From NCBI GenBank assembly GCA_007922225.1, contig ML680086.1:10888540-10952539 (forward strand): DNA of 64,000 nucleotides, in the 5' to 3' direction. Under the pieces are notes generated by a model, which was given only the letters and a program-made list of their open reading frames with translations, made no database searches and was not told the origin of the DNA. Below, in pieces: positions 24,578-37,179 of this stretch (positions within the stretch are counted from its first letter, which is position 1; every line of letters starts with the position of its first letter). This stretch comes from Emydura subglobosa (Eukaryota; Chordata; Testudines; Chelidae). The translations under genes and the position numbers were made by a program.

Positions 24578-24889
24578 AAAAACTAATCTAATGCTAAGCA
24601 GTAAAAACTATTCAACCTGTTAAGAATCATCTAGTTTGTAAATAGTTTATTTTGTAGAACAAAGCCAAAGTTGCAGACACTAAAGGTTCTGACCAGGACG
24701 TGACAGTGAGAAGGAACTAGAGAGGCAGTTGGTTCACCTTTATCTTCTTGGTCAGAGTCACGAGGTTAGTGAGGGCACATGTGCGGACCAACAGACACTG
24801 CTTTCAAATTCTCTGGGTCAGGCGTATGGTGAGCATGTGTAACCTACAGTGGAATACAACAGGGACCATCGCTTGAAGCAGAAAATACA

Positions 24890-27440
24890 TTTTCAGCTGA
24901 GATCTGATATAAGAGATGCAATCAGTGAGGCAAAGAGATACAGGAAAGTTGTCCCTGTATCAGAAGCTATTCCCTCAACAATAGCCACACAGCATGGAAG
25001 GACAAAGAAGTGGCTGCTGCTACAGAAGAGTGAGCAAATGAAATGGACCATGAGGAAGGCTAGTCCAAGTGCACGGACAGTTTTATAAACAAGCAGCACT
25101 GGGGAAACTGATGAGACTAGATGTGGGAAACAGTTTAGACTAGACTGTCATGGCTTATGAAATGGAGGAGGCATTCAAGAAGGGACAAGAGAGGTCTGGG
25201 CAGAAAAGGCACAGGTTTGGACTGACGGCCTGGAAGAGTTCATAGAAGGCATGCTGCATGACATATTACACCGACAGGACACAAAGCTTTCTCTGCTCGG
25301 AAAGTCTCCACTGCTACCAGAGCATCAGGGAATTTCCTTCAAAAGAGACTTGATTTTAAAAAAGAAAAATATTGTGGAAAAATGTTATTTAACTTCACCC
25401 CCTCTTCTGACCTACTGTATTTAGTATGGAGTTAGCATGAGTTAGTCTGTTAAGCAGAGCTATATCTTTATTTGCTGTTCGTAATGGATAGACTGTACAT
25501 AGAGCATGACATTTCCAAAAGTACTCAAAACCCATTTTCAAAAGAGACATAAGCACCCAAGTCACTTGAAAATTTTACTCTTAACCTTATAACTTAGGTG
25601 CTGTTTGTTATGCTAATGGCCAGCAAATGATTAGGGCCTCTGTAGATGGGGGAAAGGCCTTTGAAAGTTATGCCATGGATTACTATCCTGATGTTTAAAG
25701 CTCTAATGGAGGAGCAGCTGTTTAGCACCTCTGAAAATTTGGTCATGCAACTTACTCAGAAGATATCTATATTTAGTTATAAATAAAGATAACAGTAAGA
25801 TCATGAATAAAATAGTTTCTTTGGCTACCTAGAAACAAACTAACTGCCAACAAACATATTAAACTAAGGACCTATTTGTTTAACAGTATATAAAACAGCA
25901 CACACACAAGCATTGTTTTAGTAGGCTTGAATTTACTGTTTGTGTTAGCGACGACTGGTTTGCAAATATAAAAATATAATCCTCAACAACGGAACTGTAA
26001 CTATTCATTTAAAAAAAAACCCCAAACCCCCCCAAAACCAAAAACACTTCTCCTTGAGATAAAGATGAGATGTCCCTTCTGGTATCATTTTCTGTCCACA
26101 GTTATTGAAGAACCTAAACACCAGAGGCTTAACTCCTTATAAATAAGGACTCAATGGTACAATTTCACCTAAACAAAAGGTTTAAAAGGGACAGAGAGTA
26201 ATCAGTTGCCAGGAGCCAAATGCTTTTAGCCAAAAGATAAATGCAGAGAAAGCAGCAGCAGACTGTAGGTGTGTTGGTCTCGGGAGGGGGGGGGAGATCG
26301 GTAGCTGTAAAAAGAATGACCAGGCATGCATATGGAATCAGTGGGTGGATGAGATAAACACACAGCAAGGAGTAAAGATTAGTGTTAGTAAACTGAACAA
26401 GAATAATGAAAAAAACAATAAGAGAATCATTGATTCTTAAGATTCCAGCCAAATCAATCATGGAGGCTTTTTTTCTCCTCACTGTATTCTCCCCCTCTCC
26501 CCTCCCACCAAAACAGAAACATTTAATTTCTGCTAGAAGCAGATCTGCAGACTTCAGGATAGAAAAGGTTAGTGTGTTCGCTTGGAAAGAAGAATCATGG
26601 GTAACAGTGATCTTATTAAAGGGTCGTTGTGGGGATGTATGCAAGCAATGCTGTAGTTAAGATGATGACAGCATTTTCCCATTATAATTCCTTGCTTATG
26701 TGGAGGGATTAATAGATTAGTTGTAAATTATAAGGGGGTCACACAGCCATAAGACCAAATTTACAAAGAGGTCTTAATTTGTGTGCACATGCAGGTAAAT
26801 ACAAGGAGGTGAATTCTCCAGTGTCCAAGCTTGCTTGTGCTCCGTCTCTCTCAAGGATTTTTATCTATGCCTTTGATACCATAGATCCAAAATTGCACAG
26901 CTTACATCAGGGCTCTTATGTAGAAACTTCTACTAACCCTTTCTATATTCCTTTTTGTACATTATAAGAGTGTTCAGGTTTTGAGCGATGTGGATGTGAG
27001 AACCACTGGTACTTGTAGCATGGATGAGAAAACATTATACACTTACCATAATAAAATAAGCATCATATGCTATACAAATAGCAACTAATTAACCTTCAGT
27101 ACAATCCATGAGGTAAGTAATTAATATTGTTTTGCAAATGAGAACTGAAGAAGAGCAGCTGTGTTCAAGCTAGTGGCAGAAGCCAGAAGTATATAACCAA
27201 GGTAAAAGGTAAGATATGGGTTTTTTATTTTCCCCTTCCCTCTCTCTGTATTATTGGGTAAAATGGCATACATTTCAGGGAGGGTTAGGGACAGCTTTTC
27301 TTTTTAAAAGTGGAACAATCCACCAAAACTCACCTGCTCAAGAGCTAATTAGGACTGTCTAATAGCCAGCCGATCTGGGATGTCTCATATTTGGTTTTCT
27401 GATCTCTGTTTGCTCACGTGTAAGGGACAGATTTTGATAT
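24890..27440. other. Intronic, repeat-poor
   Basis: No exon is seen. It has an A/C-rich run at 26009-26045 ('aaaaaaaaaccccaaacccc') and a G-run at 26282-26293. The 159-codon minus frame at 26165-26644 shows a hydrophobic patch but no recognised family. A weak MIR-like fragment may lie at 27055-27185. Confidence 0.45.
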
Positions 27441-27449
27441 CCTTATATA

Positions 27450-27595
27450 TAATGGATGAAATTCACCCCTGTAGAGAGGGCAGAACAAGCCTATGCACTC
27501 TTTAAGTCCAATTAAACCCCCAAAATAGCTCTTTAAGTGGGACTTAGCACAGGCCTTGTTTTGGCTCACTGGCATAGAGATGAATTTCAGTCACT
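27450..27595. repeat. Palindromic MITE
   Basis: The left part 'gatgaaattcacccctg' and right part 'gatgaatttcag' are inverted. Inner pieces 'acaagcctatgcactctttaag' (read in two parts) and 'cttagcacaggccttg' are also complementary. A related, more decayed copy lies at 31255-31395. The class is not certain. Confidence 0.5.
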
Positions 27596-30500
27596 CAGCA
27601 AAGATTTATTTTTCCAGCATTCCCATCACTTTCCCATAAGTTAGTGCTCAATGTGAGCAAGGCATCAGAATCCAGTACATATTTGTTCATTCACAATATT
27701 CAGTAATTGACCACGGCCCTCCCAGTTGTTACTGTAAATTGATGAGATTCTGCAGTGTGCCTTCACAGCACACAACTAGCACCGACATGGAATTTTCTGA
27801 AAAAAATACATTTTGTATGTTTAAGTACAAAGCTACTAGAGTATGGGGCTGGGAATGCACACTATTGATTCTCACATGTTCAGATGTGAGTGCTACTCAA
27901 TGGATGCATGCATAAAAATGTCCCTGCATATCTTCAGTCTATAAAAATCCATATTTTTGCATGGGGCGAAACGCTGTATTGCATTAATGTGGACTTTTGT
28001 TAGCATATTCATTGCGTTCATGACTGGACATTTAAGTCTACCTTTCAGTCACAACATTTGGGGTACACTTTAACAGATTTATCATCATAACATTAGGCTC
28101 AATTGAGCCTTTGACCCAATGACCATTTTCTTTTTTCCTTTTTCAGGGTCTGATGCCCTACATGCAGGAACTGTGGTTTCGGAGCTGAAGGATTGATGCC
28201 TTAATGACAATTAGTCCCTTTTAAGCACCTACCTTTACTCTCACTGCAATTACTGTCAAAACGCCATTGACTGGCTTAGCAGAGGAAACTACAAAACATC
28301 CAGCAAAGGCCAGAGGTAGGTACAACAGTGAAAAAAGGCTAACTTCCAGTCTGACCAATCAAAGACCTTATAGGTTACAGGTGAGGGTAGAGAGACAGTG
28401 AACCAGTAAGAATTCTTCTTCATCATAACCCACTGAAAGAGGAGCATCAGAAGGCAGGATGCACACTATTCTACAGCATGGGAAGCATGAGTCTATGGTA
28501 CGAACTGCTTTAGGGAGTCTATCTCCTCACACTGTACGGGCTGTATTACGTTGGCAGAATAGGGTGAGTCTATGATAGTGTGAAAGATTTCCAGGCCTTT
28601 AAAGTCACACTGTCAGGCACTACCTGACTGAAGGCTTTTAATTCATCTGTGTTCTGGTATTAGATAATGGCCTACTCCACAGCTGGTTCTCTTGTAATCA
28701 TCTGAACCATTCTACTGCCATTACAGGGGGTTTTTAGACAGTGTCCCTGAAGGAAACTGAGAACCTTAATGCATTAATAATAATCTGTCTGTTTCTGAAT
28801 ATGGACTCGTAGAGAAACCTATTTAAGGAAACAAAGGCATAATGCATTAATAATAGCCTTGGGTTTGTCATGTCCATGGAAACTCTATTTCAAGACATTG
28901 ACAATGATAATATATTCATGATAACCTTTTTAAGCAATCCAGAGTAGAGGAGCAATGGTAATTCATGCACATCCACTGAAGAATCTTCATTTTGGGGAAA
29001 AGGCCAAGGAATATTGATGACCCCATGTATTGATGGTGGAATATGTAAATTATGAATACATGACATCACTATCACCTCTAGTCACAGATTTACCCTCTTA
29101 GACCTACTCATCTTCCCCCTGCTCTGTATCTGCAGCTGCTCTGCCTTGGCTCACATTACATCTCTCATGCCACAACCAGGAGACTGCAGAGTGGCATTAG
29201 ATGCTCCCTCTCTTCTAGACCTTTTCTTCCTCTCCTACCTCTGAAAAGCAGGGAATCTGATTTTCTCCAGGTAGCTGTCATCCACCTCTCTCTGCATACG
29301 CTTCTCCGGTTCTGCTTGCACCTTCCTCTCTGGCTTTGATGCCTGAATGTCACACCTTTTTCCTTACTCATCCTGCTAACTTTCTTTTTAGGAGATTTTA
29401 GCTTCCATGGTGATAATCAGTCATACTCTGCGGCCTCTTAGCTTCCTTCTCTGTTCTTCTGTGCAGTGACTCCCATACATGGGGCCAAGTGGTGGCCTTT
29501 AGCTACTAGTGCAAGGAATGCCTGCCACAGAGCCACAGCACCATCCCAGCAAGGGATTGTAAAATGGAGTTCGAAATTAGGGTCCTCCACACAAAACTCT
29601 ATCAATTCATCTCAGTCCTGATCTTCAACATGGCTCCTGCTGTTCCACCTTGGGGCCTCTGTTGATTAGAGACCAACACTCACACCAAGCTGTGTATCAG
29701 TGCTGTGGGGCAGACAGATGTCCTCTAGGAACTAGACTGAGGTCACTAATTCATTTAATTTCTGGCCTGATACACATTTGAATTGAGTTCTCCAGCAAAT
29801 AAAGGCTAGTGCATTATCTCACTGAGTCACAAACCCTCCACAATACCCATTTTAAATCCATTTAGTTGTATCAAGCTACCAACTTTGAGGAAAATAAGAA
29901 TGCTCACCAGCCAGATGGGCATCTGAATATTAGGATTCTTGGTTTGTTTTCAGAAAGTGAGGTAAGTGTTGCTGTTATTAATATTTAATTATGGTGCTAA
30001 GGGAACCTATACTTAAAATAACTTTTGGAAGGGAGAGACATGTTAAGGAAAAACATTTTCATGTATCTAACCTAAGCAATGCAATGCAATGAAGCTCTTT
30101 GAAATAAATAGCACAGAATGGAATAAACCTGTCAAAAGAATAACATTCAATTGCATCAAAAGACAAAATGCAATAACAAATAGACGATGTGGGATTAGAT
30201 TTGTTTAAAGAATACATTATCTGTCTACCAAACCAGAATATATTTAAGAAAACAATGGAACTCTCTTAAATGAAGTTGAAGGAACAAGACCTATTAGAGG
30301 AACAGTTTTCTCATGAAACAAGATTATGTAGGTAGTAGGATTTTTTTTCCCTGATTTTCTATTGTCATTTTTACTGGCATTATTTTCGTAGCATAAATAT
30401 TTCCTTTCACAAGATTTCATTGGTCACGTTTAAGACTTCTTCTGTTCAGTGACAAAATTCCTTTTGGTTGATGATGCACTAGAAAAAGGACTGAAGAGTC

Positions 30501-31254
30501 TCACTCTGGACTTGATGCTTCTGATCCCGGGTGGCATTCAGAAACCCATAATAAGCCTGGTACCTTGTCTGTCCAATCCTCATCAGAGCTGCCATCTTGC
30601 ATAGACAATATTAATTTGGGAGGGGGATTGAAGCCCATTCAGAAATGACCTTACAGCACTGAAACTGGAAACATGTCCCTTCGAGGATTTCGTTCAACTC
30701 GAGATGGAAAAAGAATCCACCTCCCCCCACTATCTTTCACAAAAAAACTGTGTCACACCCCAATATTTTACATCCCATGTCTTTTAAGTTAAGTTGAAGA
30801 AAACTGGATTTCTTTTTCTACCTTTAAACTTTCTGGATAAAGTTAATGTTTCTGGGTGCAAAAAAATTTGATAGCGCCAGACACAGAATGGGCATGAGGT
30901 ACAAGGTTAGTGTACACAGCTCTGAAAATGCAGTTGGAATCAGGGATTGACACGTGCCAAATCCTGAGCTGCTCCTGTGGCAGTCTGTGGTGATTTTTGT
31001 GATATGAACGAGCTTAAGACCACCAGATCAAGGGTTAGATTCTGCAAATTTCTATGCTGTGACATGCCCACTGATTTCAATGGGAGTTTGGCACACAGTT
31101 TGTAGGATCTGGTCTTTGTTCTTTTCTTGCCAGCTACCCAGTACTGGAACCCAGGTCTCCAAAGTAAAATGCGAGTGCATTAACCCACCACCAGGAGGTG
31201 CCCTGGTCACTTTGAGTGCACTGCAGGTAGCAGCATGAGAACATCTCCATGTAC
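27596..31254. other. Intronic, repeat-poor
   Basis: About 3.7 kb without a recognised element, exon or RNA gene. The sequence is AT-rich with ordinary short open frames. Long repeat-poor stretches in PTPRT introns may hold conserved regulatory DNA, but nothing visible shows it. Confidence 0.4.
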
Positions 31255-31395
31255 ACTCAGGGTGACGTTCACCTGCCGGAACGGGTCAACATGAAGTCAA
31301 TGCATCGCGTAAGTCCTACTTGAGTGCTATTTTGAGGACAAGTGTTGCTTTGGCCTTCTGCTGGCCCTCTATAAAATGGTGAATTTCATCCTCAG
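31255..31395. repeat. Decayed palindromic MITE, second copy
   Basis: 'agggtgacgttcacctg' at the left and 'atggtgaatttcatcc' at the right are imperfect inverted copies. Internal 'gtcctacttgagtgc' and 'ggccttctgctggccctc' resemble the element at 27450. Confidence 0.4.
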
Positions 31396-33254
31396 TGCAA
31401 AAGAGTGGCATGCAGGAGAAAACTCTCCTTTAAATGATAGAGTAACTTCAAAATTGGTTTCTCATGCAGGCAAAATATGAAACAACAGATCAAGAAGCTG
31501 CTCAACTCGTTGAATTTTTAATGACCTTCCTTTTCCTGAACTGATAATCACCTGTGCTCAAGAGGCTGGGCGGGTTTCGTGTGGTCACCTGTTGCCTACC
31601 TAGTACTGCTAAGAACAAGGAAAACAGTTCCCAGGCAGCATGCACAAGAAAAAAAAGGGAAATAAAAATAAAAATGTACCACTTAATAATAAAAATTACA
31701 TTTTTTTTAATTTGCAAGAACTCACATTTAAAAGAAAAAAGAAATGAATATCAAGAGATAAGGAACCATTAATGAGCCCTTTGCCTTGGTTTCAATTAGG
31801 TGTTAAAATGTATTTATTGCATTCCAAGAGTAAAAGAGGTAATCACTCCCTCTCAGGAAAAGTTTGCAATTTTCTCAAAGAAAATGTCAATATAAATATG
31901 TGTTGGAAGCGGGGGAGGGAGAGAACAGTTAATTCCAAAAGAATGGATCAAATTAAAATAAATAAAATAAAATAAATGTCATCAAGGAAACTAAGTGGCA
32001 AAGAGAATAAAAAAAAACCATTTGAATTAAAGCTGTGGCAGAGAGCTGGTAAATTGGGGTTTAATTTCAAGATTATTTTTAAAGTGTGTATTATGCTAAT
32101 AATAATCATCCAATGTTCTCTCTCTTTATTTATTTATTTTTTTGCACAGCAATTTAAAAAGAGGAGTAGCCTGTCTGTGGAGAGACATTTATGGATGAAG
32201 AGGTAAGGGATTTGAGGCCAACACCACTGAAAACCAATACGTACATACACAAGGGTAATGGTATTAATTAGGGAGATAAAAACATATTAATGAATTACGA
32301 AATGGCTACAGGAGACAGGACAAATGCACCAAGCTTTCTGATGGATCATCAATATCATGGCAAAGGCTGATAGTAATGCCCAGTATGAGTCTAACCACTC
32401 CCCACCCCACTACTTATTTTGATGGGCCAAATTTTGCCCCGGACAATGCTGTAAGTAGGAGATGGGATGGTGGCAGATGCATGCTAGGAATTCTGCCTTC
32501 CAGAGTGGAATTCCACCAGTTGTATCTTGACAGCACTACTGGTGAAACTAATTTCAACCCACTGAGTTAGCATAATGGCTGTGCACCACTTAAATCCCAC
32601 TTAAGCCATTCAGCACATTATGGGTGTGCATGCCTTGTGCTGGATCTCTGGATGGGGTAATTTTTACTCAGAAAGGAGCACTGTGCACACTCAGGAAGAG
32701 AATGCGGCAGAACCCAACATGTGAATGAGATGACTAGGGGCTGGTCCCCCCCATTCACAAGCTGGCTTCATCCTATAGTAGTTAGTGCTCTAGATAACTC
32801 CTTTTTTTCCAGGTAAGGAATCCCTGAATGGAGCTTAGTTGAAATGAAAAGGAAAGGCCAATCTGAACACCTTTATGCTAAACAAGAGATTTCAATGACA
32901 CCATAACATGATTAGGGAAAACTAGTATGCTGTAAAACATCTTGACTTCCCCTATTTATTTACTTTTTAACTAAAGCAATTTAATAAAGGTTGTCTAACT
33001 TTTTGAGAGAATTGAATTTAAAGGCAAATGCCCTCCCTCCTGCTGGAACAGTGACCATGGAATGGTTTGTTGAACTTCTCAAGTAATTAAAGTTACTCAG
33101 CTTTCGGTCTGGTGCCTCACAGCTATAATGTGCTATAATCTCTTTGTAACACACTACCTGTCAAGTCTTATTGCTTAATTATTCTCACATTTGAGTTTAC
33201 TGCCCTTGTTAATGACAGTTTAAGAGAATATCTGCTATACTTAAGTACAGTTAA
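31396..33254. other. Intronic, AT-rich
   Basis: Very A-rich from 31620 to 32200, with (AAAAT)n at about 31954-31976 and a 'tttatttatttattttttt' run near 32125-32143. No exon or element is supported. Confidence 0.45.
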
Positions 33255-33362
33255 TGGCCTTGGTTCTACCCTCACTTTCACCAGTGTAAATCAGGAATAA
33301 CTCAACTAAAGCTGACGGAATTACTCTGGGGTAAAACGTATGTAAGAAAGATCAGGCCCATA
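33255..33362. repeat. Short palindromic reptile MITE, copy 2
   Basis: 'caccagtgtaaatcaggaat' followed by 'aactcaactaaagctgacgg' and 'tctggggtaaaacg', ending 'agatcaggccc'. The halves are imperfect reverse complements, and it is the same family as 9805. Confidence 0.5.
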
Positions 33363-33955
33363 TACTGAAAAGGAGGTCTATAAAAGGACACTAAAAAGTC
33401 TCACATTTATTCTCTCTCACCAGCTCCCAAATGAAATGTGGTCATTCTATGGCACAAGTCAAAAGTGGACTTTCTAATTGCCAGCGCTGCCAGGCCAGCC
33501 TCAAATCTGCCTCTGACAGCACTTCTTCTAAAGACACTGTAGTCACACCTTAGCAGACAGCTTTGCTAATGACGCTCAGGATAAGATGGGATAGAATGGC
33601 CCCATCTTAGCCAATGTAAGAGAATCATTTTTTGACCGTAGGCACAATGTAATTATAGTTATGCAAATATACTTGGCCATTACTATAGTAGCAGAGATGT
33701 TCAATGTTTACCAACATGGGGCGTCAATCCCTTCTTACACCTGGCTGTACAGTGACATGGCCCTATTGACTTGTAAAGAGTTACTATCAGGAGGAGAGAC
33801 AGCCTTATGATACTGGGTACCTTAAAGCAAGAGAGATTCAAAAGCATGGAGAGGGAATCATGAGCTATACGCTCAACTCCCCCCATTGAGTAATCCCCTT
33901 TTCCTCCTGCCATCTCCAGAGGTGCCATTTGCAGACATGAACAAATGGGAATATT

Positions 33956-34216
33956 CAGGAGCATGCACAAGGGCGGGAGGGCAAGCAGCGGCATAGACCG
34001 CCCCCCCCAATAATTGTCAGGGGCACAAAACTCCTCCGGCTTCAAGGGGGAGGACTGAGCTCCTCCCGTGTGTGGGGAGGGGGGGAATAGCAAGCTCCTC
34101 CCAGGGCTGGGGGTGGAGGGAGGGGAAACACGAGTTCCTCCCAGGGCCAGGGTGGGGAGAGGCACAGAATGTGCCCCTCCAAAAGGATCAAATTTAAATT
34201 CCTGTACACGCCCCTG
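33956..34216. mobile_element. hAT-type MITE, 261 bp
   Basis: Terminal inverted repeats are CAGGAGCATGCACA on the left and CAGGGGCGTGTACA as the reverse complement of the right end. The 8-bp flanks GGAATATT (33948-33955) and GGAATACT (34217-34224) differ at one base, fitting a hAT target duplication. The interior is GC-rich with repeated 'ctcctccc' blocks. It encodes nothing, and the 154-codon minus frame across it is compositional. Confidence 0.8.
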
Positions 34217-34224
34217 GGAATACT

Positions 34225-36464
34225 AATCCACTGATGCTGCGACATAATCCTTGAGTATCCTAATCAATCCTAATCCTGTCTTTCTGGATATTCCAAAGTA
34301 GTATGGCATAAAGTTACCCATAAGTATATTTACCCCAGTGCCCCTAGTTCATAATCAGACATTCCAACATGTACAACTGCATTTCATGGAGAAAGAAAAG
34401 AAAGAACCGTCTATGGAAAAGTACATGAAACAAAAACCAAAAAAAACCCAGAAAAAACCCCAACCCCCAAGCTATGAAGACACAAGACACTTGCCTGTAA
34501 ACCAAAAGCAATGCTCACCGAGAGCAAGCGAGCATGCACACACACAAGATTGAGTGTATGAGCGCTTGCCCTACACATTACTTTAATAAATTCCTGCTCT
34601 TTTCCATTCATGCCAACCAAGAACAATGCTGACAACAGTGATTACCATAAAACAATGACTCTAAGAGCCTTGGGTGGTTCTACCCATCACTAACGTAGAT
34701 AATCCAAGAGTTTGCATCTTAAAAGGTACCAACATTCAAGAAAGATGGAATGTAGGAAAGCTGGTGGCTCTTTTGCTAGCTAATAAAACAAGATCCATTT
34801 GGACAATTATATCAAAGTTCAAATGCTTATTTAAATCTACTGCAAGCTATCCAAACCTAATTAGACCACCCTAACCAGGAAATCTTGCAAGAACAGGATT
34901 TCTTGCTTCATTGCAAGGTATGTGGTACTCCCCTCTTTTGGCAGGATCATAAACACAGTAATGCAGCACATCCACACCCAGCCCGAGAATTAGGAAATAC
35001 AGAGATGAAAGAATGTAATTACAGCTTTTGAAAAAAGAAGTTATCCAAACTTTTTTAAACCTCAGAAGACAACCCAGACACATTTCAGGCAAAAATATGT
35101 GTAGCTGCTTGTTCTACCCAAACTTTTCTCATCTGTCCCTATCTCAGCCAGACCTCCTTCTACCACCAGAAAGCCAAGAGAATGTATCTGAAATGAACGT
35201 GTAACTCAAGATTCAGATAAAGTGATGGGGAGAAGGGATTTTGAGAGACACAGAATGTTTGTAACCCAGAGATAGGAATTAAGGTGATGATTTGATGAGG
35301 AACTTCTAAAGAGGAAAGCAACATGAAGGGGAGGGGACATTACACAGCAGCAGAGCCACAAGTGAAGGAGGGGGAAATGGCTCATCCTCTTTAGGTTTAC
35401 AATGGTGACACAAGCTGTTTACCACATGCGAAGATGCCAGGTTTAGGCTGGTGCAACTTTACAAGTTTCATCACTAGCAATTGCACGGGTGGGAGGGGGT
35501 GCTTTATCCGATCTCCATGTATCCCCAAAGAAAGGCATATGGCTGTCCATGTGGTGAGTGACCTATTCCCATGTGGGAGTATCCTCTTCTGCTAATGGGC
35601 CACTGTCAGCTGGTGCTTCATGGTTCCTTGATGCCTCCCAGCTCCCAAGTGAGTGCAGGAGTAGAAGTGACATGGGGCAAAAAATTAGAAGGAATCAGCT
35701 AAGACTTCTGTCAATGCTCCAAAGAACAGTAGCAAGAAGAAAAGGGCAGTGCAATGGAAAAGAAGGTCAAATGCTGTTTCCAGTTTCATAGGTTTAAATC
35801 TGGAGTAACTCCCCTGGCATAAATGGAGTTATTTCAGATTACAACAGTGTAACTGAGAGCAACATCTGGCCTAGAGTTCTGAAACTGCAAGAATACTTGT
35901 GGGACAGCCCAGGGCTAGTAAACCTTCATTTCCATAGAGCTCATGTCAAGGGTTTGTGTGTGCTGAAGAAATCCTTATCCAGTGACTCCTCTACTTTTGT
36001 TACAAATACGTTGCTTTACTGACACCTTTGTTGGCAGAGTAACCCCCACCAAAGGACTCTGTGAGTACATCCAAAAGAGCAGGGAGGAGTAATTCCCAGC
36101 TCAGGTAGGCATACACACATTAGCTCTGATCGAGTTAGCACATTAAAAATAGATGTGTGGTCACAGCACCACAGGAGCAGCTGGGGTAGCCACCTAAGTA
36201 CATACCGAGGACCTTTGTACTCAGGCAACTAACCCAAGCCACTGTCTGTGCTGCCGCAGCAACACGGCCTTTATAGGATGCTAACTCGATCAGACCTTAC
36301 ATAAAGGAAGGAGGTTTTGGAAACTGGATTTTTGCCTGGACAATGCACACCTGCTTGAAATGAGGCCCACCGCTTAAGTGGTAACTGTAATTAAGTTGTG
36401 TCACCATTGTAGTTTTCAACATTTTAGCATCACCCTTGCACCCAGAAGGAAGAGTCTCACCTAC
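34225..36464. other. Intronic, mostly unrecognised
   Basis: No exon is seen. A short palindromic MITE copy lies at 35795-35872 ('taaatctggagtaactcccc' and 'agttatttcagattac'). The open frames are unsupported. Confidence 0.45.
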
Positions 36465-36501
36465 CTTTGGTCGCCAGTCGGACACAGTTGATTTTGGTCT
36501 C
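36465..36501 (-). CDS. PTPRT: PTPRT stalk exon, 37 bp
   Basis: A small exon between the last FN3 exon and the transmembrane exon. On the minus strand it is bounded by TTTTCAG and GTAGGTGAG. It encodes E-T-K-I-N-C-V-R-L-A-T-K plus the first base of the next codon (G), so it runs from phase 0 to phase 1. The peptide is identical to the segment that follows 'S-K-A-N-G' in mammalian PTPRT as I recall it. Joined directly to the exon at 17792 the frame gives K-G-A-S-T-Q-N, a short-stalk isoform. In mammals an optional exon of about 57 bp can be inserted at this junction, and I did not find it here. The single Cys lies in the membrane-proximal ectodomain. Confidence 0.95.
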
Positions 36502-37179
36502 CTGAAAACAACAAAATATAGGAGATCGTCAGGGTGGTTTTTGTTCATTTAGAACAAACACATTTTAAAAATAAAATAAAGTTGCTTTTTCCTTACAATT
36601 CATCTCTGAAAATGTTGACCCTTCTTCCTTTTCTATTAAACACTTTGTACTAACCAGCTTGTGGACAGTTGCTCCACTAAATAACTGCTAGGAAGTTACA
36701 GGGACAACACATTGGCAGTTTTTCTTCTGCTGCACATGTGAGAGAACACAGCTGGTTGATTGACAAATGGGCTTTTCACATTTAACAACCTGATTCAATA
36801 ACAGGCAAAGAAGCCTAAAGTCAGACACAAAAGTGCATGCAATTATACACCTAATTTCCATGCACCATTGCTGCAAATTAACGCTGCCTGCTGCACTTGG
36901 ATGTGGCTGCTGGTCTGAAGCCAGAAAAAGTAGGGAGGGCTGAGTGCAAGGCTAACGATGTAGCCTTGTAAAACAAACAAACACACACACACAAAAACCC
37001 TCTCATTTTCATTATAGAAACAGAACAGTAAAACAGAACGGTAAAAACGGCTGCTCTGCAGAGAATACTGCCAACCCCCCATGCTGCATGAACATTCCTA
37101 GTGAAAACCAGTCTCTGGAAACCAGGACCCCAAAAAGTTTGATGCTGGCAGCAAGAAAATATTTCAAAGTCAGTACGGG
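36502..37179. other. Intronic
   Basis: No exon is seen. An (AC)n-like microsatellite lies at about 36967-36993. The RTE LINE begins near 37180. Confidence 0.5.

Larger units (their letters stand above)
21366..24885 (-). mobile_element. DIRS-type tyrosine-recombinase retrotransposon, internally deleted
   Basis: About 3.5 kb on the minus strand. Termini at about 21388-21530 and 24700-24885 are inverted copies of each other ('agaatttgaaagc' on the left against 'gctttcaaattctc' on the right). The left end also forms a 39-bp inverted repeat (21371-21409 with 21638-21676, 35/39 match), as expected for the DIRS internal complementary region. From its 5' end (right) it encodes gag-like Ser/Pro-rich sequence (24577-23742), a gag remnant with L-L-V-N-E-A-I-L (about 23205-23240), then the end of the RNase H region and recombinase sequence (22873-21880). 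Most of gag and all of RT are missing, with the junction near 23150-23190. DIRS elements insert without target-site duplication, and I see none. Confidence 0.8.

Noticed and set aside
33701..34165. 154-codon minus-strand open frame
   Set aside because: Overlaps a GC-rich hAT MITE. The frame is compositional and crosses the element boundary.
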